Positions 55,078-64,000 of a stretch of 64,000 nucleotides of DNA are shown here, piece by piece (positions within the stretch are counted from its first letter, which is position 1; each line of letters begins with the position of its first letter). The DNA comes from Elysia chlorotica (Eukaryota; Mollusca; Gastropoda; Plakobranchidae), in contig RQTK01000090.1 of assembly GCA_003991915.1 (NCBI GenBank), forward strand, positions 672,339 through 736,338. Direction: 5' to 3'. Below the pieces are notes generated by a model. The model did no database searches. It saw only the letters and a list, made by a program, of their open reading frames with translations, and was not told the DNA's origin. Made by a program: the position numbers and the translations under genes.

Positions 55078-56277
55078 AGTTACAAAACACTTGAAACGGC
55101 TACAAGTACCACAGTATAAAAAGTAAAAGCTACATGTATTGGACCCATTGAAAAAAAGATGATATTTTATCAGCTTGTCGCCTCTTAAGGGCGCCAGGAG
55201 ATACGGTCGATGTAAATCTTTTGATTGAACCATTTTGTACAGTTGCAATGAACAATCGAACAAAATCTATAGGCCTACCGATTGAGTTGTCTATTCACCC
55301 TATATATACGTAGCTGTTATCTGTCTTTATTTTGGCTTCAAAATCGCACTCTTTAAGGACAAAAATAAAAAAAAATAAACGCGGACATTGTCATAGACTC
55401 ATAAACTAAAAAAAAATGTAAAGACTAAGGCATGTATAAATTGTTCAATGAAAACACACGTTACAGTTGATCCTCGAACCTTCGGCAGAAATCTAACTTA
55501 ACATAAAATAGATATACTACCACAGCAACCATCAATATATTCAGTAAATAACAAACACTTTGTTAATATATTCAATGGGGATAAGATAATAAGCAAATAA
55601 ATACGATTTTAATACAATTATCAATGTCTTTGTAACTATAGAAATACCCTAACTATAATCGCACCATAACTTCAAACATTATTTTGTGTACACATAGTCA
55701 CATTCTTTCCAAACTTAAGGTCAATTATTATCTCAAGTGGCTTTGAAATTTAGCGGTATCAAGGACAAACTACCAAATGCTCGCAATGTACTTAACACAG
55801 TTCCAATAGTCCTTGTCTTTTCATAGTAAAAGAACTTACAATCTATTAATAGCTCATTTGCCAAATGTATTAATTTGTCTTACCTATTAAGCAACGGTAT
55901 TTCAGCAAAAAACCCTGTTGGCGTCCCCATTGTTAATACTAATGTTATACATAAAAAGCTTTTAAAAGAACTGTCTGCAAACTATGGTAATGACCAGAAC
56001 ATTCTAAGAGCATGAATGATAATTTTATACACCATGTGATATAGAGCAAGCATGCATTATGTATAAGGTAATTAGTGGTCTATTTACCGAACAATTAGTT
56101 AAATATATTGTGTGATTAAAATACCGAGTTCACTTAACGGTGGCTTCATTCATATATTTTTTTTTGCACATTGGTACTAAAGAATACGTCCTTGACCAGG
56201 ATACAGTTGGTAAACTGATACCCTCGAGCAATAATAAGGGGTTCGATCTCGACATAATCTGGTTCCTGAAGATCTCT

Positions 56278-56570
56278 TGGGGGCTAACTGGCGCAAGTGG
56301 TAGAGCTTTTGTATCCCAATCGGGAGTTCCCCGGTTCGAAACCCATGATAGATCTAAAATAAATTTCTTTCATTTGATCCCCTAATGGTTGGGTATGTGT
56401 CAGTAGTATGTGACTGGCTGAGGTAAGAGTCATTGTATCCCCGCACTGTCTCTTTGTGGCAATACGTAAAATAGTCAGACGTCTGTCTTGGCACCCCCCC
56501 TCCCTTACACACACAATACAGCCTACATTGTGCTGAAAGTTGGACGTTTAGCAATCAACTCAATTGAAAT
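56278..56570 (+). mobile_element. tRNA-derived SINE, type B head, full length
   Basis: Starts GGGGGCTAACTGGCGCAAGT with GGTAGAGC as A-box region and GGTTCGAAACC as B-box. The shared body (TGTGACTGGCTGAGGTAAGA) follows, with a tail ending GTTGGACGTTTAGCAATCAA. A short C/CA insertion interrupts the tail. Confidence 0.87.
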
Positions 56571-57111
56571 CAACTAAAGATCTCCGGGCCGATGGTATGT
56601 TCGCTTTACTCAAAGATAACCAATTCCATTGCCAAGTGATTAAGATGAGAGAAACATCATCTTACCAACACGCTATCACACTTATATTATGCAGATCAAA
56701 GTATTGACTGTATGGACACAGGTGATAATGAAAGAACAGATCTAACATAATTGTAATTTGAGCAGTAATCGGGTGTTATTGTGAAGGGGAAATGAATCCT
56801 ATTTAAAAGAATTTATCTATTTGCTAATAAAATAACAGAACTATCAGGTGGTTTTCTTTACCAGGCCTCACACTTTCTTTTACTCACTCTCTCCCATACA
56901 CCTCAAAGCGAGCCATTGAAACCATGCTAAAGAGAAAAAAATAATAATTTAAAGGAGAGAATCTCCTTAGTTCTCTAGGTTTCCAAGGAGGATCTTATAA
57001 AACAACAGGTTACTTGACTAGGCATGACAATTTTACATGCCTCCACAAAAAAAAAAAAAGAAATGGGATTCTAGGACTACTGTCTCCGCTGAACACATAA
57101 GCTGTACAGCA

Positions 57112-57140
57112 CCCCCCCCCCCCCCCCCCCCCCCCCCCCC
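57112..57140. repeat. Poly-C run (29 bases)
   Basis: An uninterrupted run of C. Shorter C runs recur at 15380-15395 and 22754-22768. Such runs can form i-motif or G-quadruplex structures. Confidence 0.9.
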
Positions 57141-57652
57141 AGATCCTGTCAAAAACAAAACAAAAAGCACTATTTGCTTTTCCTTAAAAACCTGAACTGC
57201 TCTGCGGGGGTTCTCCTATCCACGACAAAGGATGTGTCTTTAGTTGGTTATGAAACTTAATCGGATTGATGATTGATGTTGTGTGGAATAGCATACCCCA
57301 TTATAATAGCAAAGCTATCGAATGGCCATTATAATTATGGGTGACTTTTGGTACTGTTGTAACCACCGTGAGAGAAATACTATTATGGTCTAGCTAATGT
57401 ATAAGCGATGATAATGACGAACATTGGTAAACTGAGTTCCCGGAGTCCACGGGTACCTGGACAGCGAGTTGGATATCATGTTTGGTGTGCCTGAACCTTG
57501 CCAAAGATATTAAAGACAGGAAGTAGCTTCCTGTTGGGATCAAACAGGGGAGGTTATTATTATTATTTTTGTAAATTTGGCGTTTTACCATCAAGCACCC
57601 TAACAATGGCATTGTTAAAATGCAGTACACGGTGCTTACTAATACTGATATG

Positions 57653-57654
57653 GG

Positions 57655-57751
<97 letters not shown>

Positions 57752-57752
57752 A

Positions 57753-57797
<45 letters not shown>

Positions 57798-57825
57798 TTG
57801 ATGATAATGATGATGATGAAGACCG
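57653..57825. repeat. (GAT)n microsatellite
   Basis: About 55 GAT units with three or four single changes. It is translated as poly-Asp or poly-Met in artefactual reading frames. Confidence 0.93.
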
Positions 57826-58361
57826 ACTAGAGGGAGGGAGAGGAGGAGAAAGAGGAGGAGGGCATTATATTAACTATAGCATGATCGTGTAGAACTTAAA
57901 GATAATGTAAACCAAACTGGTGGAGAAGGTTAGTTTAGGCCAACAGTGTCAAATGGATCAAGAGGAAACTTCCCTCTGTCTAAAGAAAAAGAGAAAAGAA
58001 AATATAAAACGGGACAGAAAAACGAAAACGATTTATCCTGCACTTCTTCTAATAACCCAAATCGATCTTAACGAGCCCAGATTTATTGCCTTGAAGTCTT
58101 TACGATCGGGCAACACCAGAACTGCCACGCATACGCCAAAAATTGTATTTGTAAGCATTTTCTAACACAGTTTCATACCTAATGTACTTTCAGGTGTGTG
58201 GTTGAGTTGGCAGCTCAGCAACACCCACCCACAGCCACTCGGCTTGACATGAAGGGACGGCCATTGTTGCAATGTTTCAGTGAGGTCTAGTACAGATCTA
58301 GTCAAGGTGGCCCTTATAGCTGCTGCACCTCACGCCCACCTTCATGGCTTAGGCAGGTCCT

Positions 58362-58364
<3 letters not shown>

Positions 58365-58406
<42 letters not shown>

Positions 58407-58567
58407 TGGAGGAGAGAGAGACACGGACACAAGAGAGACAGAGAGACAAAGAAACAGAGAGAGAGAGGGGGATGGAGAGAGAGATGGAAATGGAGGACAG
58501 AGAGATGCTTTGGTTACAAGAAGTACCGGTAGAAAGAGGTAAGTACGTATGAGAGAGAAAGAGGGTC

Positions 58568-58632
<65 letters not shown>

Positions 58633-58707
58633 GAGAGCGATGCTTTGGTTACAAGAAGTACCGGTAGAAAGAGGTAAGTAGTATGAGAGAGAAAGAGGGG
58701 CAGAGAG

Positions 58708-58756
<49 letters not shown>

Positions 58757-58780
58757 GAGGGGGGAGAGGGAGGGAGGGAG
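58365..58780. repeat. GA-rich region with several (GA)n tracts
   Basis: (GA)n tracts at about 58370-58400, 58583-58627 and 58710-58765, joined by GA-rich sequence and including a 135-bp-period repeat. Confidence 0.9.
58504..58710. repeat. Direct repeat pair (135-bp period) in GA-rich DNA
   Basis: GATGCTTTGGTTACAAGAAG and TACCGGTAGAAAGAGGTAAG occur from 58504 and again from 58639, each followed by GA-rich sequence. Confidence 0.85.
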
Positions 58781-59063
58781 AGTAAGACAAAAATAGAAAC
58801 GAACTTGTTAATGAATGAGTAGATTTATTGGCATATATATAGGTAGAGGAGTATAAAGCGAAAGATATACAGGTAAAGAAGAAGGTACAGAGAGACAGGT
58901 GAGTAAAAGAGGAAAGATATACGTGAATACTATAATCGACAGGTACTACATATGTATGACTAAAGGGAGAGTTGAATAGATAGATGAATAGACAGATTTA
59001 GAAAGAAAATTAGAGAGGTAAAGAAAGCGGGAGCTTTGGAGAGCTAATCAGAGATAAAAAGAG

Positions 59064-59194
<131 letters not shown>

Positions 59195-62100
59195 GACACC
59201 GAGAAACGCCAGCGGTTACCAGCTGACAAACTCCTTCGAGTTGACGCCGAAGTCTTCACTTGAGTTGACTGTTATCCATGTTTGAGTCCCAGCCATTGCG
59301 TCCCAGGTATCTTAAACAATGTTTGTGACGTCGCAATGTCTTTCGTTTCGATGTGTAATCTGGATTGATGATACTATAATATATACCATGGACAAGATGG
59401 ATGTAGAAACGTTTCAAGTGGGTTTTCCTATCTACTAGTGTAGCGATCGGTGAAGCAAGTGTGGGTTAACAAGACCGAGACAGTCATATCACACTCATGT
59501 CGCATTGAACAGTACCTGAGTAACATAGCCCAGCATATGATTATCACTATTATAATACATTATTGTTGCCCAGGCCAAATAATCTGATGCTTAGTATGTG
59601 AGTGCCAACAGCTGGTAGTGTGGCCTACACTCGTCGTGTTAGGCCTCAGTGTTTTATTATTTGTATTCTTTGCTGGACGGTTTTTAAGACTATCAAATAG
59701 CACGGATTACTGAAGTGTGAGAATGTAATTCAAATGTGGGATGCTGTTTGTCAATTCATTAAACATGCTAACAGCAAAACCAAGCCAAGATGATCTGTTA
59801 TAGATGTTGTGGTGGTAATATATGTTTTTGGATTCGTGGAGTTTCACTTATTCTTGTTCACATTTTCCCCTGCAAAACGTTTGAAGTGTTTTGTACTGTT
59901 GTTTATTTTTTAAGTGTGGAATATGTTATTTCTGAGACATATTAATACAATGTACACAGTTTATTGTTATGTTAGGAACTAAAGCATTTTTGAAATTCTT
60001 CCTTAAAACAAGTTAATACCCAAATTATTTATTCCAGAAAAATCTTTAAATATCGAAAGAAACCAAGCGCCTAAAGTGAAGCTTTTATGCTTTTAGACAT
60101 CATACTTTTTGACTTTTTAGCAACATCTAGTGAAAAAAGCATTATCGTGTGCGTGTCACCCACGAATTAGTTTTCTACATTTCAGACAGATGTATACTTT
60201 TCCTAAAATCATAATTTATTTCTAAGTCTATCTCTAAGGATAAAAAAAATCAATAGATTTGTTAAATACCATGATCCGCTAAATTATACAGGGAAAAAGG
60301 ATTAGGAGTAGAAACGCCCGACAGACCTTTAATAAAAAATTGTCTTTGAGTGTTCACAGTGGCAATTCATTCTAGCATTATAACTAGTTGAGATTCCACG
60401 GAATTCGTGGGGATTTTGGGATGAAAAAAGCTTAACCATTACAGATAAATTTGAAATTTGCTAAAAATAAAAATTATATTTCTTCAGAATCCATACATTT
60501 AGAAATTAATTTTAGACAGAGATGCCTAGCTGTAAAGAAACATCATTATAAACAATTGTTTTTCTCTCCTTTCTGCTTAGAGATTGTGGAATTCACAAAG
60601 CTGAAGTGGGACAGATAAATTGGAACTGTGCTGTAGCTCAAAATTATGTCTCTTTAGTTTCAGGCTTACTTTAAAAAAATGAAAATGATTTTCACGGAGA
60701 TAATATACTATTTCTTCAATGCTGTGATGAATGGTCATAGAACATCTTTATAAACTTCTGTTTGTTTTTTTTTGTTTTTTTTTCTTCAATTCTTGTGTTT
60801 GCGTTTGATTGATTATTGATATCTTTTGTTTAAATATTTTTATGACAGTGCAATGCGCGAGTTAAAATTTTCACTAAAAAGTAATTTAATATTATTATTC
60901 AATATTTATGCCAGATTCGTTTCCGTCCTAAATATTCACATTTCTAGATTTTCATCTCACTGGTGCATTTAAATGTCTGAAGGCTACACGTTTTTTTTTA
61001 AACTGTTTTTTTTCGACACAATATGCTCAAATGAGAAAATTGGAAAGTGTTGGCATACCTTAAAGATTGTGCCCACGTAAATCTATGACACTTTCCTAAT
61101 TTATCGCAATTTTTGTAGTATTTTCTGTACCCCAGCTAAAACGCCTTTGCCATATCAATTTTGGTTAGATATTAAATGCTTAATTTTATTTTATTTGTAA
61201 TTTTTTAAATAAGTAACAAATGACCTGACGAGGTTCTAAAATATTTCAATTGATCAAAGTTAACGTATTCAGTAAAAAAAAATCTTTTTGCCGTTGAAAA
61301 GTTCTCTCCGTAAAGCGATACAAGATTTTTTTTTAAAGAGAAAAGGTAGCTCAACGTAACCTCAAATAAGAAACGCCTACACATTACCTTTCTTGCCCAA
61401 CAACAACGTGTCCTCTTACCTAGGTGTATATTTCTAGATTTTAATATAACGCTAGCCCTGTCTTACACCCTTACGCTTTTGGGGCAATTTAAAACTTAAA
61501 GGCTATAGCCTGCATTGACAATAACAAGGCTTTTTTTTCTAACGATCATGAATTTTGACCTGTCAAAGGGAGGGTCGCCAAGTTCACTAAATTTGAAAAG
61601 AAAACAACAAAACAAAACAAAAACAACCCATCAGCTATACGAAAATTTACGTTCGACCTTATGTCTGGGCGATTTGGAAGCTGTGTTGTTTTATTTTCAA
61701 AGCGTTTGATTGTCGATGCCTACATCTTTTCGAATAGGTAAATTGTTAAAGGAGGTGCCTTTTTTTATTATTCAATGCTTTTCAGAACTTTTTTTGTAAG
61801 TAGGATTTTACAGAAGTGTCCAACTTGATGTAACCAGTGAAACTTTCGGATTCTGTAGGCTATGTAATGTTACATTTTTTTCAACAATATGGCCGAAGTG
61901 TTATATTTAGTATTTTCTGTACCAGGAATCAAATCTACAGACGATAACTAAAATTACAGCGACTCAACAATGTTTCACCATCACTTAATATTCATTAACT
62001 TGCTATTTAATATTTAACAGAAAATACGCTACTGTTTCGACAGGACTAACTTTTCAAATAGTATAATTATGGAACGATAATTAATACATTCTGAATATTG

Positions 62101-63833
62101 TATATGGACGAGCGAGGATTCTTGCTTAGGAACGGGATGATGTTTAGTGTATCGAGCATGTATTTGAGACTTAAAGGAGACATCATTCGTTTATAAATGG
62201 TTGAGAGCGAACGATCCCATCGGTCAGATTTTCGGGGAAAGGATTATCAACATTGACAATCATGAATGGTGCTTGTCCTGTAGACGCGAAGGGCACATCC
62301 ACTGCCTCACATCCACAAGATGAAGAACTCTTCAACAATAACAGAGCAGAAAAACAAAGGTACGAACAAGAACATAAAATGATAAGAACAATCAGCTAGT
62401 TTTGATAATAATCCAATGTATTAATAGATTAGTTTCAAGCTTGATTCGCAGGCTTAACATTATACGAGGAAAATTTGGGATTATATTATTAATTCTCGTA
62501 AGTAGGTGCACTTCAGTACTTTTATGTGCAAGAACTTATAACGAAGTCTCAAATAGATTGGTCAAGTATACAATTATCGATAGCTGTTTTATCACGTACT
62601 AAAAATTGTAACGTGTCATAATAACCATTGAACCCAAGAATACTAATACTGGAGATGGAGATAAATGTGGAAATAATGAAACAGAATGCACTGAAAATAG
62701 ACGTTTAGCAACAAAAGTGTTGAGAAGGGGATTCATTCTAAAAAATACAATAACAAGAGAAAAAAATGAAAACCGAATTAAACGAAGTGAAAATATTCTT
62801 GCATACAAAGTGATTTATTTATAATGAATTTTTATCATATGTGGTATTTAGGGAGCCTTTTTTGAGCCTACCCAGTGACCATCCATGACAATATCCTATA
62901 ATATTCCGTTAGATAACTAAGAAAAATGAAATAAAAACAAAAACAAAAAACGAAAACAACAGACATCCAGGCTTTTTCCAATTAACCTTTTAAAACTTAA
63001 AATGCAACTTAATTTAACAGTATTATATTCTTGTAGTGAGAGGGTGTGGACTTTTTCGAAGCTATAAAAAACTAGCTCGAGCATTATTTTATTTAAAGTT
63101 GACTGCGAAAGTTCGTAAATTTAAAGTTGACTGCGAAAGTTCGAACAGAAAAGAAAGAAAAAAAGAAACGGATTTATAAGAGAAGACGGGGTGGTATGAA
63201 AGTTGTGTGTGTGGGGGGGGGGGGGGGGAACAAGAAAAAATATAGAGGGAAGGGAGGATGGAATATAGTTGTGATTAAAAAAAATCGAATACAGAAACAG
63301 AAACAATATTATTATAAGTAAACCAAACAGCGTAGCTCAAATGAATAAGAAAAGTAGGCTATATACACGGACAAACACATAACACAGACTCTTCCTAAAA
63401 TGAGTTGTGGTTAATTCCTAACTGCAGGTTGAAACGTCTAAACTTACATAACTAATTTTTTTAAAGATAAATGACTTCAATTGCGTTAAAGTCTTTTAAA
63501 GTTTTATTCTTTAATTCTTATTAACGCCTTTTCTCATGTGTAGACACGAATCTATATCTGCTGTCCTCTTTAAAACTTGCTATGCAAGGCACCTGTGAAC
63601 GATTCAATAAAAAAACAAACACCCAACAACAAAAAAATAAAAAAATAAACAAAACAACCATCGCCTCATAATCAGGAAGAATTTTTTTTCAATGGGAAAG
63701 CATAGTATTTGTTGACTTAGAAATACAATGAAGTTCTTTGTCAGGCTTTGCTTGTAGTTTCCCAAGATGGAATATTTACTGACACGCTCTGCGCCATTCC
63801 TTTATATTTTTATCTTTCATTATTAATTAATTA

Positions 63834-63966
<133 letters not shown>

Positions 63967-64000
63967 TTTTTTTTATTATTATTTTTTTTATTTTTGTTTT

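Noticed and set aside
57498-57892. Poly-Met and poly-Asp reading frames
   Set aside because: A translation of a (GAT)n array in two frames; no gene structure around it.

Overview
This window is eukaryotic, AT-rich and intron-dominated. It is most likely from a mollusc, probably a gastropod. I infer this from the very dense (GA)n/(GATA)n microsatellites, from a tRNA-derived SINE whose tail (a 'GACGTTAAACCAAC'-type end) is of the kind common in molluscan genomes, and from protein exons that look like animal UVSSA and FERM-domain (4.1/FRMD) proteins. I cannot fix the species.

Layout. (1) About 1-18,439: no coding exon recognised. This is probably the third intron of the minus-strand FERM gene, filled with SINEs, local duplications and simple repeats. 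(2) 18,440-38,097, minus strand: three coding exons (37,996-38,097; 19,238-19,342; 18,440-18,482) that join in frame to give the start of a FERM-domain protein closest to FRMD3/FRMD5 as I know the family. Intron 1 is about 18.65 kb and packed with SINEs and (GA)n tracts. The gene runs off the left of the window. (3) 38,098-41,537: intergenic, between two divergently transcribed genes. It holds the likely FERM-gene promoter side (a GTCACGTGAC E-box palindrome), SINE fragments, and an assembly gap of 44 Ns inside triplet repeats. (4) 41,538-51,252, plus strand: a complete 15-exon UVSSA gene (788 codons plus stop), encoding the transcription-coupled repair scaffold. All splice phases agree, all introns are under 0.9 kb, and one intron is GC-AG. 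A polyadenylation signal lies at 51,444. (5) 51,253-64,000: two adjacent SINEs, a tandem duplication, a long (GAT)n tract, GA/GATA tracts and otherwise plain AT-rich DNA; no convincing gene.

The two genes are not known to act together. UVSSA bridges stalled RNA polymerase II to TFIIH in the nucleus, while FERM proteins of the 4.1/FRMD group act at the membrane cortex. Beyond the genes, the main interest is the repeat landscape: one SINE body carrying two different tRNA-like heads, a second SINE family, an unnamed dispersed repeat with three copies, and at least nine local direct duplications, several split by a SINE or a (GA)n tract. I saw no sign of a prokaryotic-style defence system, CRISPR array, virus or autonomous transposon gene.
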